A stretch of 56,739 bases of DNA from Chloroflexota bacterium (GTDB lineage Bacteria > Chloroflexota > Anaerolineae > Aggregatilineales > J027): contig JABFGB010000032.1 in assembly GCA_013112715.1 (NCBI GenBank), positions 1 to 56,739 of the forward strand. The letters are read 5' to 3'. The translations under genes were made by a program, and so were the position numbers. A model generated the notes under the pieces. It was given only the letters and a program-made list of their open reading frames with translations. It was not told the origin of the DNA and ran no database searches. This document shows, piece after piece, positions 17,036-25,279 of this stretch. Each line of letters opens with the position of its first letter. The first letter of the stretch is position 1.

Positions 17036-18067
17036 ATGTTGGATATTCTCGATACCGTACAAAATTGGTTAAACGAAAAACAACTCATCGCGCTTGCCAC
17101 CGTTGTCAATACATGGGGATCGTCTCCGCGTCCTGCTGGCTCAAAAATGGCCGTTACTGCCGATATGGTAATCATTGGCTCGGTCAGTGCAGGGTGTGTG
17201 GAAAATGCCGTTATCCAAGAGGCACTCGACAGCCTACAAGATCGCAAACCCCGTCTGTTACACTATGGGGTCAGCGATGACACGGCTTGGGATGTGGGCT
17301 TGACCTGCGGTGGGAAGATTGCGATCTATCTCGAGCCGCTGGATACTCAATTTTGGCAACTCACCGCCGACCTTGTACACCAAGATAGCCCCCATGCCGC
17401 TGTTACCATCTTAGAAGGCGATTTAGTCGGAAAAAAGGTGCTGGTCGGGTCAGAGGGGAGTGTTTTATATGCCAGTGCTGGCCTCGCCTCAAATCAAACT
17501 GCCATTCTCGCCGATGCTGCCTGTCAAAGCCTGCAAGCGGGTCAAACCAAAGCCTGTACTGTCGCCGAATTTAACGTTTTGATTGAGGTACATGTGCCAC
17601 GCCCCCGCCTGATTATTGTCGGGGGGGCGCATGTGGCAATGGCACTGCAAAAATTTGCCCAACAGTTGGGATTTCAGGTCATGCTGGTGGATCCGCGCAA
17701 AGCCTTTGCCACACCTGAACGCTTCCCGGATGTCACCCAAATATTGCACACCTATCCCGACAAGGCCTTGCCCCAAATTGGCCTGACTGCCGAAACCTAC
17801 ATTGCTGTTTTGACCCACGACCCCAAGATTGACGACCCCGCCCTCATAACGGCTCTGCCCGCTGGTGTGCGTTATATTGGCGTTCTCAGCAGTCGTCGCA
17901 CGCACGAAAAGCGCCTTGAACGCCTGACCGCGCAAGGGGTAGATACCAGCCTATTTGAGCAAATCCATACCCCCGTTGGGCTTAATATCGGAGCGAAGAC
18001 ACCTGAAGAAATCGCACTGGCTATCATGGCGGAAATTATCGCGGTCAAGAATGGGGTAGACCAATGA
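17036..18067 (+). CDS. coxF: XdhC/CoxF-family MoCo insertion chaperone
   Basis: The protein, about 343 residues, has the XdhC/CoxI N-terminal domain (ATVVNTWGSSPRPAGSKMAV, GSVSAGCVENAV) and the C-terminal Rossmann domain (LIIVGGAHVAMALQKFAQQLG, then VDPRKAFATPERFP and PHDP-like THDPKIDDPAL). XdhC proteins bind molybdenum cofactor, aid its sulfuration and insert it into hydroxylases. The usual SGGCVE is SAGCVE here. An upstream ATG at 17018 adds MGGRKK; I chose 17036 because GGTGG lies ten bases upstream. The stop overlaps the next start as ATGA. Confidence 0.9.
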   Translation: MLDILDTVQNWLNEKQLIALATVVNTWGSSPRPAGSKMAVTADMVIIGSVSAGCVENAVIQEALDSLQDRKPRLLHYGVSDDTAWDVGLTCGGKIAIYLEPLDTQFWQLTADLVHQDSPHAAVTILEGDLVGKKVLVGSEGSVLYASAGLASNQTAILADAACQSLQAGQTKACTVAEFNVLIEVHVPRPRLIIVGGAHVAMALQKFAQQLGFQVMLVDPRKAFATPERFPDVTQILHTYPDKALPQIGLTAETYIAVLTHDPKIDDPALITALPAGVRYIGVLSSRRTHEKRLERLTAQGVDTSLFEQIHTPVGLNIGAKTPEEIALAIMAEIIAVKNGVDQ

Positions 18068-19083
18068 GATTTGGCCCAGTCCCCCTTGAGGAGGCAGTTG
18101 GCAGCATTCTGGCACACAATCTGGTTGGGCAGGATGGCAAAAAATTACTCGGTAAAGGGCATCTATTAACCCATGAAGATGCGGAAATCCTCCAAGCCAA
18201 TGGATATTCGAATATCGTCGTCGCCGCACTTGATCCCACCGATCTAGGTGAAAATGAAGCGGCTCGCCGCGTCGGGATGGCAATTGCAGGGCCAAATGTG
18301 CGGGTAGTCGCTCCCGGTGTGGGTCGGGCTAATTTGTCAGCGGAGGTGGATGGGCCACTATATATCAATGTGCCGTTATTACGCCGCCTCAACAGCATTG
18401 ATGAGGGTATCACGATAGCCACCCTGCGCGAACATACCCCGGTCAAAACCCGCACCTTGATTACGCTCGTCAAAATTATACCGTTTGGAATCCCCGCCGC
18501 ACGGGTTGAGGACGTGGAGGCGATCGCCCGCGAATTTGGCCCAGTAGTGTCGGTGCGACCTCTTCAACCGACAGCCGTTTCCCTCATTATCTCCGGCCCG
18601 GAACGCGCCCGTGAACGTTTATTGGGGGACTTTACGCCGCCCGTTGAATACCGGATTCAAGCACTAGGCAGTTCTCTTAAATCAGTCAGCTTTGTGCCGC
18701 ACACCGCCGAGGCGATTATGCAAGTCCTGTGTGACCAACAAGCCGCCGAATCGGGGCTGATTATTCTGGCAGGCATTTCGGCGATTATTGATCGAGATGA
18801 TGTTGTCCCGACGGCATTACGACAAGCAGGGGGCAGTGTCAGCCATTTTGGTGCGCCCGTTGACCCCGGCAGTCTGTTGATGCTGGGCTATCTAGGCAAT
18901 ACCCCTGTGATTGGTGCTCCCGGTTGCATCAAATCGTACAAAACCAACATCATTGATTGGATATTGCCGCGACTGTTGGCAGGCGAACGCCTCACCCATG
19001 CCGATTTGATTGAGATGGGACATGGCGGCCTGCTAGATGACATCCATGATCGCCCTATGCCCCGCGAAAACACTGAGAATTAG
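18064..19083 (+). CDS. Molybdopterin-binding domain protein (MoeA/MogA-like fold)
   Basis: The 339-residue protein starts MRFGPVPLEEAVGSILAHNL, the start of the molybdopterin-binding module often fused to MocA cytidylyltransferase. The MoCF-binding fold is in the C-terminal half: GLIILAGISAIIDRDDVVPTAL and PVIGAPGCIKSYKTN. The nucleotidyltransferase half of the fusion is missing. It overlaps coxF by four bases and is the last gene of the cox cluster. It probably binds or hands over the cofactor (inference). Its stop overlaps the convergent AAC(3) gene stop by four bases. Confidence 0.82.
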   Translation: MRFGPVPLEEAVGSILAHNLVGQDGKKLLGKGHLLTHEDAEILQANGYSNIVVAALDPTDLGENEAARRVGMAIAGPNVRVVAPGVGRANLSAEVDGPLYINVPLLRRLNSIDEGITIATLREHTPVKTRTLITLVKIIPFGIPAARVEDVEAIAREFGPVVSVRPLQPTAVSLIISGPERARERLLGDFTPPVEYRIQALGSSLKSVSFVPHTAEAIMQVLCDQQAAESGLIILAGISAIIDRDDVVPTALRQAGGSVSHFGAPVDPGSLLMLGYLGNTPVIGAPGCIKSYKTNIIDWILPRLLAGERLTHADLIEMGHGGLLDDIHDRPMPRENTEN

Positions 19084-19907
19084 GCCGATTCTTTGGGACG
19101 CCGATTTTGTTCCAACCAGCGCACCCCAAAATCCACCACCCCGCGCTGCGAAATCAAACGGGCTTCGGCTTGGCCCACTTTGCCGGGGACATACCCGATG
19201 CTGGCTTCATAGTCCGCCCCACACTGCTCAAAATCATCGGCGTCATAGGCCAGCATGTCATAAGCCACCCATTCGCGTTTCCCATTAACCAGAATCGCAC
19301 TGCCCTGTTTTTCCAGCACCTTGCCCCAATAATTGCTGCGATGTTCGGCGAGATGGAGCGAGGTGTTATTGGCATGAACCACCCCCAATAATAAGACCTG
19401 ACCATCCAGATCATAAATCCGCCCTAGAGGAGACCGTTCGCCAAATTGGGCATCCAGTTGATGTTCGGCGGTAATCCATTCGGCATGTTGACCCCACGCT
19501 GCAAATGATCCGGTTGGATGATAGCTCCGCACAACACCGGGCCAACGTCGAAAGGTTTCCGCAATAATTCCCATTTGACGGGTAGGAGTGGTAGTCGGAT
19601 CAAAAGCGGGCCATTCATCGTAAACAATCTGCCACCAAGCCTGCGGAATGGGTGGGTTCTGCCAATGGGCTGGGTCGCTGTTATCCGAGGAGTGGCTTGG
19701 CATCACCAATGTCCCTGCTGGAGTCAACAAGTCCATGATGGCCTGAATCACCGGAATAGGCCCGCCCACCGTCCAGCCCAGTTTGCTCATCGCAGAGTGC
19801 ATAATAATCACCATCTCCGGTTGGATACCGAGTTGCTCAAAGTCGCGGCGCAGGGTGGCACGGGTATTGGGAGCGGGGGTTTGTTTTACAACAATACCTT
19901 CATTCAT
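19080..19907 (-). CDS. Aminoglycoside 3-N-acetyltransferase-like protein (AAC(3) family)
   Basis: The 275-residue protein fits the AAC(3)/YokD/FrbF acetyl-CoA family: MIIMHSAMSKLGW-like VIIMHSAMSKLG near the start, GGPIPVIQAIMDLL, TLVMPSHS, YHPTGSFAAWG and VLLLGVVHANNTSLHLAEHR with the catalytic histidine region. ATG 19907 is preceded by GAGG at six bases; the frame stays open to 20075 but would then cross the rplI upstream region. Substrate may be an aminoglycoside or another amine, and chromosomal members often do not confer resistance. No mobile element is nearby, so it looks resident. Confidence 0.86.
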   Translation of the reverse strand: MNEGIVVKQTPAPNTRATLRRDFEQLGIQPEMVIIMHSAMSKLGWTVGGPIPVIQAIMDLLTPAGTLVMPSHSSDNSDPAHWQNPPIPQAWWQIVYDEWPAFDPTTTPTRQMGIIAETFRRWPGVVRSYHPTGSFAAWGQHAEWITAEHQLDAQFGERSPLGRIYDLDGQVLLLGVVHANNTSLHLAEHRSNYWGKVLEKQGSAILVNGKREWVAYDMLAYDADDFEQCGADYEASIGYVPGKVGQAEARLISQRGVVDFGVRWLEQNRRPKESA

Positions 19908-19959
19908 AAAACGCCTCATTTGGGGTGATAGATAAATCAGGTCTGTCAACCGCTGTAAG

Positions 19960-19982
19960 TCTAACAAAAGATGTGTGTTAGA
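19960..19982. promoter_or_regulatory. Inverted repeat TCTAACA-N9-TGTTAGA
   Basis: A perfect seven-base inverted repeat with a nine-base spacer lies in the divergent gap between the AAC(3)-like gene (start 53 bases away) and rplI (start 93 bases away). Size and place suit a dimeric repressor site. The controlling protein is unknown. Confidence 0.4.
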
Positions 19983-20074
19983 AAACTGTGGGGTTGTGGT
20001 CTGGTATTCACTGCGCCTTTCTGGTAAGATAACGCCCACCAATTTCAGAAATGGCTTGACAAGGGCTTGTAACA

Positions 20075-20638
20075 ATGAAAGTTATTCTCACTGAATATGT
20101 CTATATGCACGGCGTCGCGGGCGACGTGGTTGAAGTAGCAGATGGTTTTGCACGCAATTTCCTCATTCCACGTGGTAAAGCTGAAAAAGCCACCCCCGCC
20201 GCGCTCAAAAAACACCAACAATTGATGGAACTGTCGGTGCAGCGTCGCAAAGAACTGAATGCACGACTGGTCGAAGTCGCCCAGAAAATTGATGGGGTGG
20301 AACTCGTTTTTGGTCGCAAGGCCGGACGTAATAATAAACTTTATGGTTCTGTCACGACGGTAGATATTGCCAAAGCACTGTTGGACAAAACTGGCATTGA
20401 TATTGACCGCCGCCGCATCAGCGACCGCACCCTGCGCGAAATCGGCAAGTTCGAAGTTCCGGTACGCATGGGGACTGACCTGTCTCCCAACGTTCACGTC
20501 GTCATTCTGCGGGAAGAAGACGTTGAAAAATATTTGGCGGGTCAACAGGTGGATGTGCCAGTCCATGCGGCTGAAGAATATATCGAAGTTGAAGAGACTG
20601 TCGAAGAAGAAGCAGTAGCTGAAGAAGTGGCTGAATAA
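20075..20638 (+). CDS. rplI: 50S ribosomal protein bL9
   Basis: The 187-residue protein opens MKVILTEYVYMHGVAGDVVEVADGFARNFLIPRGKA, the bL9 N-terminal domain, followed by the long helix and the C-terminal RNA-binding domain (GSVTTVDIAKAL, RRRISDRTLREIGKFEVPVRM). Typical bL9 has about 150 residues. Here an acidic tail of about 30 residues (E/V/A-rich, from AAEEYIEVEE) is added. bL9 binds 23S rRNA near the L1 stalk and helps frame keeping. The usual neighbours rpsF, ssb, rpsR are not in the window. Confidence 0.95.
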   Translation: MKVILTEYVYMHGVAGDVVEVADGFARNFLIPRGKAEKATPAALKKHQQLMELSVQRRKELNARLVEVAQKIDGVELVFGRKAGRNNKLYGSVTTVDIAKALLDKTGIDIDRRRISDRTLREIGKFEVPVRMGTDLSPNVHVVILREEDVEKYLAGQQVDVPVHAAEEYIEVEETVEEEAVAEEVAE

Positions 20639-20684
20639 TTCTGCCGCGCATCCGACCTCGGAATAAACGATAGAGAACAACTCA

Positions 20685-22049
20685 GTGAGTGATCTAGAAA
20701 TTCTGGGGGCGCAATTCCGTCGGGCGCGGGAAGATCGTCGTCTGACCTTTGAGCAAATCGAGCGTCAAACACGCATCCGCGCCCATTACCTAGAAGCCAT
20801 TGAACTAGGCAATTTTGGCGTTATCCCATCGCCAGTACAATTACGTGGCTTTGTGCGTAATTATGCCCGTGCAGTCGGCCTTGATCCCGATTTGATGCTG
20901 GGGCAAGTTGAAGAAGCGCTGGCGAATCCGGGCAGCCGTAGACAGAAAAAACCCAAAAAAGACACGACTTCTGGCAACACCCCCTCTGACGGATCGGCGG
21001 TTATTCCCGACACCCTTGAAACCTATCGCGCCCCGGTCATTGTACCGCGTGCCTCACATTCCAATATTGAGGTGACAGCCGCACCAACTTATGCCCCGCG
21101 CAACCGCAACCCGCTTCGTACCATTTTCGCGGTAATCGTGGCAACCGTGCTGACCGGGGTAATTATTGGCGGATTATTGGTCGCCATCAATGATTTGGCG
21201 GAAAAAAGCAATCAGCCAACCCGACCCTCACCCCTAGTGGAAATTAATAATATCAATAATCCGCCACCAATCATTGCCACCAGTACCCCCACGCTAGGGG
21301 TCGTTTTGCCGCCTCCAGCTAACCCAAACCAGACGCTTGAATTTGGCTCACCCAGTAGTCTTTATATGACCATCCATGCTGTCCAACGGGCATGGGTGCG
21401 GGTGACTACGGACGGGGTTGTCCAATTTGAAGGGATTCTCGCCCCCGGCGATGGATTGGGCTATCCGGCTGACCAAAGCATTACCCTCAAAACTACCAAC
21501 GCGGGTGGTTTACAAGTGACGATCAATGGGCAGGAATTCCGTTTGGGTGAGCCACGCCAAGCCTTTGAACAGACCTTTACCCTTGAGGGCCTGATTACAC
21601 CCACCTTTGCGCCGACCAATACCCCAACGATCACCTATACCCCATCGGCGACTAACACACCGGGAGCATCCATCACCCCCACATTGACGGAAACCCCGAC
21701 TTTAGAAAGCAATACCACTGGCGATAGTGCGCCAGTTTCGCCAAGCAACACCACAGCACTGTTGGCAAGTCCGGGGGTCGTCTCCCCAACGCCGCTGCCC
21801 CCCATCGGTGAAATTTCAGCATCTACTGTCACTCCCTCACCGACCATCCCAAATTCCGTAACAACCAACACGTTGCCTCCGACAGCAGTGGTTTCTTCGC
21901 CAACGCCACTAGTGTTGAATTCGCCAACCTATACCCCTTCGCGCACCCCAACTTATACCCTGCCTCCATCCGCCACGCCGAATATCACCATGACACCCTC
22001 GCCATTTTTGCCCGAAAGAATTACGCGAACCCCCACCGTTACAAAATAG
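20685..22049 (+). CDS. RodZ-like HTH transmembrane protein with DUF4115
   Basis: The 454-residue protein begins at GTG with a cytosolic Xre-type helix-turn-helix (residues 1-80, LGAQFRRAREDRRLTFEQIERQTRIRAHYLEAIE). One membrane helix follows near residues 145-170 (IFAVIVATVLTGVIIGGLLVAI). Outside lies a DUF4115 beta domain (SSLYMTIHAVQRAWVRVTTDG, QVTINGQEFRLG). The last 140 residues are a T/P/S-rich tail. RodZ links MreB to the wall machinery in rod cells. The HTH-TM-DUF4115 order matches; whether MreB exists here is not visible. It starts 46 bases after rplI. Confidence 0.85.
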   Translation: MSDLEILGAQFRRAREDRRLTFEQIERQTRIRAHYLEAIELGNFGVIPSPVQLRGFVRNYARAVGLDPDLMLGQVEEALANPGSRRQKKPKKDTTSGNTPSDGSAVIPDTLETYRAPVIVPRASHSNIEVTAAPTYAPRNRNPLRTIFAVIVATVLTGVIIGGLLVAINDLAEKSNQPTRPSPLVEINNINNPPPIIATSTPTLGVVLPPPANPNQTLEFGSPSSLYMTIHAVQRAWVRVTTDGVVQFEGILAPGDGLGYPADQSITLKTTNAGGLQVTINGQEFRLGEPRQAFEQTFTLEGLITPTFAPTNTPTITYTPSATNTPGASITPTLTETPTLESNTTGDSAPVSPSNTTALLASPGVVSPTPLPPIGEISASTVTPSPTIPNSVTTNTLPPTAVVSSPTPLVLNSPTYTPSRTPTYTLPPSATPNITMTPSPFLPERITRTPTVTK

Positions 22050-22123
22050 CGTTCATTTTCCGGCTCTCGTTCATTACAATAGCCCGCATCTACTTGAGAC
22101 CCACTTGGAAGGAAATGGCTGGC

Positions 22124-22897
22124 ATGACCCAGTTCTACGACACGATTGCACGCTTTTATGACGCCGAAAATCTGGATATGACCGATGATTTGGCATTTTA
22201 CGGCGAACTCGCTGCCGAATATGGCGAACCCATTTTGGATGTAGGCTGTGGCACAGGCCGAGTCATGCTGCATCTGGCACAGGAAGGCTATCAATGCGTT
22301 GGGGTGGATACTTCGCCCCAAATGCTGGCACGGGGCAAGCGCAAGGTTGAGGCATTAGGGGCAGATATCGCGGAACTGGCCCGTTTTGTCGAAGGCGATA
22401 TTGCCACCTACAGCGTCCCCAACACGTATAACATGATTCTGCTGCCTTATCATGCCTTTATGCACTTTCAGGAACAAGAACAGCAATTGGCGATTTTGCA
22501 ACAACTAAAGACGAATTTGGCCGAGGATGGCATCATCGTTTTTGATCTGCCTAACGCCGGGGAAGCCTTTAGTACACAAGACGACCATACCATTTCACTT
22601 GAGCGCACCTTTATCGAACCCGAAACAGGCCATCTGGTGATGCAACAGTCGGTGAGTCAGCTAGACCGCGCCGAACAATTGCTATATATCACATGGATTT
22701 ATGATGAGGTTACATCCGATGGCACAGTTAAACGTACTGTCGCCCCGCTGGTGCTGCGTTACGTATTCTTAAGCGAACTCAAGCTGTTGTTAGCCGCCAG
22801 TGGATTAGAACTATTTGAGGTACATGGGGATTATGATGGCAGCCCCTATGCTGATGGCAGCCCACGCATGATTGTAGTAGCGGGTAAGGCCGACTAA
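22124..22897 (+). CDS. Class I SAM-dependent methyltransferase
   Basis: The 257-residue protein has motif I EPILDVGCGTGRVMLHLAQ, the acidic residue after strand 2 (CVGVDTSPQML), and an ILLPYHAFMHF segment in place of motif IV. A C-terminal RYVFLSELKLLLAASGLELFEVHGDYD segment is common in small-molecule methyltransferases. Substrate is unknown. ATG 22124 was chosen since AAGGAA (22109-22114) sits nine bases upstream; ATG 22115 and TTG 22094 are in frame too. Its stop overlaps the convergent mgtC stop. Confidence 0.85.
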   Translation: MTQFYDTIARFYDAENLDMTDDLAFYGELAAEYGEPILDVGCGTGRVMLHLAQEGYQCVGVDTSPQMLARGKRKVEALGADIAELARFVEGDIATYSVPNTYNMILLPYHAFMHFQEQEQQLAILQQLKTNLAEDGIIVFDLPNAGEAFSTQDDHTISLERTFIEPETGHLVMQQSVSQLDRAEQLLYITWIYDEVTSDGTVKRTVAPLVLRYVFLSELKLLLAASGLELFEVHGDYDGSPYADGSPRMIVVAGKAD

Positions 22898-23385
22898 AAA
22901 AATGCTTTGGGATCCGGAGCTTCTTCATGGTGATGGTGTTTGTCCGCCATAGCGTGTTTGGCTGTGTGACCATTTTTGCCTGATTCTAGGCGGGGAATGA
23001 CGCTTAGAACAAAAGCAAAGAGCAGGGTCGAGCCGACCGCCAAAATGTATAACTCATAGCCGACGACGATACCCACAATCGCCACCATCCAAATACTGGC
23101 CGCGGTTGTTAATCCATGAACGCTCGTTTTGCGTTGAAGTACCACACCTGCCCCCAAAAAACCAATCCCGGTCAAGAGGTTAGCCGTCATACGGGCTTCG
23201 CTGTCCGAACCGTAAATGATGCGGGACATAATCGTCAGCAAAGCACAACTCATACACACCAACATGTGGGTACGGAGGCCTGCTGGACGCTGACGTTTTT
23301 CACGGTCAAGGCCGGGGATAATTGCCAAAACCCCAGCAATGGCAACCACTACAAGTGCGTTCCACTGCTCGGAACTATATTCCAT
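22894..23385 (-). CDS. MgtC/SapB-family membrane protein
   Basis: The 163-residue protein has the conserved N-terminal MgtC domain with four or so membrane helices: VVVAIAGVLAIIPGLDREKRQRPAGLRTHMLVCM, TANLLTGIGFLGAGVVLQR and LTTAASIWMVAIVGIVVG. MgtC in Salmonella supports growth at low magnesium and inside macrophages; many homologues have unknown roles. The C-terminal 25 residues are His-rich (DKHHHHEE) and may bind metal, in place of the soluble ACT-like domain of longer family members. It lies six bases after the PAAR gene, so the two probably share a transcript. Confidence 0.9.
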   Translation of the reverse strand: MEYSSEQWNALVVVAIAGVLAIIPGLDREKRQRPAGLRTHMLVCMSCALLTIMSRIIYGSDSEARMTANLLTGIGFLGAGVVLQRKTSVHGLTTAASIWMVAIVGIVVGYELYILAVGSTLLFAFVLSVIPRLESGKNGHTAKHAMADKHHHHEEAPDPKAFF

Positions 23386-23391
23386 TTTGCT

Positions 23392-23682
23392 CTAACCACC
23401 TATCAAGACCGTCGGTGCGCCTGAAATGATCGTTGTCGAAACGGGTGCGCCGGATTGGTTATTTACGCCAGAAACCATTGAAGTCGAGCGAGCCGCCGGG
23501 CGGCCCCCGATCATCACTGTCATTGACCCCATGGTAATTGCCCCTGAAATGGCTGCCCCAGCCACCAAATCCCCAACAACAGCAGCAGGCATTCCTCCAA
23601 TCAATACTGTGGGCACACCCGGCCCAGTAATTGCATCACCAGTGGCAGACATATCAGCGAGACGTGCAGCGGGAAATGACAT
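23392..23682 (-). CDS. PAAR-repeat protein (spike tip type)
   Basis: The 96-residue protein begins MSFPAARLADMSATGDAITGPGVPTVLIGGMPAAVVGDL and ends GAPTVLIGG, the full extent of a bare PAAR domain with no effector fused to it. PAAR proteins form the sharp metal-bound tip on VgrG-type spikes of type VI secretion, contractile injection systems and phage tails. No VgrG, sheath, tube or baseplate gene is in this window. It has its own promoter and lies just upstream of mgtC on minus. Confidence 0.85.
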   Translation of the reverse strand: MSFPAARLADMSATGDAITGPGVPTVLIGGMPAAVVGDLVAGAAISGAITMGSMTVMIGGRPAARSTSMVSGVNNQSGAPVSTTIISGAPTVLIGG

Positions 23683-23717
23683 AGGCGGTTCAATTCCTTT
23701 CCAAGTTCGTTAAATTT

Positions 23718-23746
23718 ATTTTACCGTATATGAGACAGCAGGTCAA
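23718..23746 (-). promoter_or_regulatory. Promoter of the PAAR-mgtC pair
   Basis: On minus, TTGACC (complement of 23741-23746), a 17-base spacer and TAAAAT (complement of 23718-23723) form a near-consensus sigma70-type promoter. It starts just below the radA stop, about 36 bases before the PAAR start codon, so PAAR and mgtC can be expressed apart from radA. Confidence 0.7.
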
Positions 23747-23747
23747 T

Positions 23748-25139
23748 TTAGCGGCGCTCATCGTCGGGTAGGGCAATACGTAATGCGTCATAAAGAGAGC
23801 GTACTGGAATCACCTCGATTTTGCCAGCAGATTTCTCATCCCCCCGCCGAGAACGTGGCACAATCGCCCGCCGAAAGCCTAACTTTGCCGCCTCATTCAG
23901 TCGGGTCGTTAATTGGCTGACGGCACGCAATTCGCCGCTTAAACCGATTTCACCCACAATCGCCAAATCTGCGGGAACGGGGATATTACGGGCACTAGAC
24001 GCAATCGCAATCGCCACCGCCAAATCTGCGGCGGGTTCATCAATCGTCAGGCCCGCCACCACATTGACAAATACATCTTGTTCGTAAAGCCGAAACCCGA
24101 CTCGCTGGGTTAACACGGCAATCAGCAGTTGCAGGCGGTTAAAATCTACCCCATTGGCTGTGCGGCGCGGATTGGGATAGGCGGTCTGGCTGGTTAGGGC
24201 CTGCACCTCTACCAACAAAGGGCGTGTGCCTTCCATCGTCAAGGCAATGGCACTCCCCGGCGCATTCACTACTCGCTCGGCCAAAAATACTTCGGACGGG
24301 TTGCTGACCTCGACCATGCCACTGCCCTGCATTTCAAAAACACCCGTTTCATTGGTCGCCCCAAACCGATTTTTGACACTTCGCAACAACCGATAGACCT
24401 GAAAGGTATCCCCTTCAAGATATAAGACCACATCTACGATATGCTCCAAAACACGCGGGCCAGCAATTGTCCCCTCTTTAGTAACGTGCCCGACCAAAAT
24501 AATCGCAATACCGCTAGATTTTGCCAGCATTTGCAGGCGGGCCGCACATTCGCGTACCTGACTGACACTTCCTGCTGAATAGGCTTTATCTTCGGTATAG
24601 GTGGTCTGGATAGAGTCTACAATCACCATCAAGGGTTGAACTTCTTGGATATGCTCGACAATCGTTTCAAGCGAGGTCTCGGTGACAAGAAATAAATCTT
24701 GGGCTTGAATACCGAGGCGTTCCCCGCGCATCTTGATTTGCTGTTCACTCTCTTCACCAGAAATATACAGCACTCGTCCCAGATCATTCGCCAATTCCGC
24801 CGCGATTTGCAGCAGAAGGGTACTTTTGCCAATGCCGGGATCGCCCCCGACCAAAACTAGACTCCCCGGCACCAAGCCCCCACCCAAAACCCGTGAAAAT
24901 TCTTGATTGCGAACGGGCCAGCGTTTGGTACTGGCTTGCTCGACTTCATGAAAGCGTTTGGCTTTGGAGCGGGTTGCCGCGCCTAACGATTGTCGGGCAG
25001 ATGGGAGTGGTTCTGGTTCCTCAACCACTTCCACCATCGTGTTGAAATTGCCACACTGGGTGCATTTCCCCATATAACGCAGCGAACGCCAGCCGCATTC
25101 GGAGCATTCGTAATAGGTTTGGGCTTTTTTCTTCGCCAT
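23748..25139 (-). CDS. radA: DNA repair protein RadA
   Basis: The 463-residue protein has an N-terminal zinc ribbon (YYECSECGWRSLRYMGKCTQCG), a RecA-like ATPase core with Walker A GGDPGIGKSTLLLQIA and VIVDSIQT, the RadA-specific KNRFG motif, and a C-terminal Lon-protease-like domain (GLTIDEPAADLAVAIAIASS). RadA promotes branch migration in recombinational repair. Length and order are standard. The promoter carries a LexA-type box, which would put radA in the SOS regulon here. Confidence 0.96.
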   Translation of the reverse strand: MAKKKAQTYYECSECGWRSLRYMGKCTQCGNFNTMVEVVEEPEPLPSARQSLGAATRSKAKRFHEVEQASTKRWPVRNQEFSRVLGGGLVPGSLVLVGGDPGIGKSTLLLQIAAELANDLGRVLYISGEESEQQIKMRGERLGIQAQDLFLVTETSLETIVEHIQEVQPLMVIVDSIQTTYTEDKAYSAGSVSQVRECAARLQMLAKSSGIAIILVGHVTKEGTIAGPRVLEHIVDVVLYLEGDTFQVYRLLRSVKNRFGATNETGVFEMQGSGMVEVSNPSEVFLAERVVNAPGSAIALTMEGTRPLLVEVQALTSQTAYPNPRRTANGVDFNRLQLLIAVLTQRVGFRLYEQDVFVNVVAGLTIDEPAADLAVAIAIASSARNIPVPADLAIVGEIGLSGELRAVSQLTTRLNEAAKLGFRRAIVPRSRRGDEKSAGKIEVIPVRSLYDALRIALPDDERR

Positions 25140-25176
25140 GCGTCCTCAACTCTTGTATGTTTGTGGTAGAAGGGTC

Positions 25177-25205
25177 ATTATAATCCGAACACGGGTTCTA
25201 CACAA
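25177..25205 (-). promoter_or_regulatory. radA promoter with embedded SOS (LexA) box
   Basis: On minus, TTGTGT (25205-25200), a 17-base spacer and TATAAT (25182-25177) make a promoter 38 bases upstream of the radA ATG. The spacer holds GAACCCGTGTTC (25198-25187), a perfect GAAC-N4-GTTC. That is the LexA box form known from Bacillus, actinobacteria and relatives. A repressor bound there would cover the -10/-35 interval. Confidence 0.7.
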
Positions 25206-25279
25206 TCGGAGTGGTTTTTAAAGCGAGGCGTCAGGGATATAATCTGACTGCAATATCCAGCCAATGACAGTGGGAATCC

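Noticed and set aside
19080..19907. Mobile resistance island
   Set aside because: No transposase, integron or flanking repeats, and base use looks like that of its neighbours.
19908..20075. Extension of the AAC(3)-like gene to 331 residues
   Set aside because: It covers the rplI upstream region and has no match to the family start; ATG 19907 has GAGG at six bases.
23392..23682. Type VI secretion locus around the PAAR gene
   Set aside because: Neighbours are radA, mgtC and a methyltransferase; no Tss or VgrG gene is in the window.
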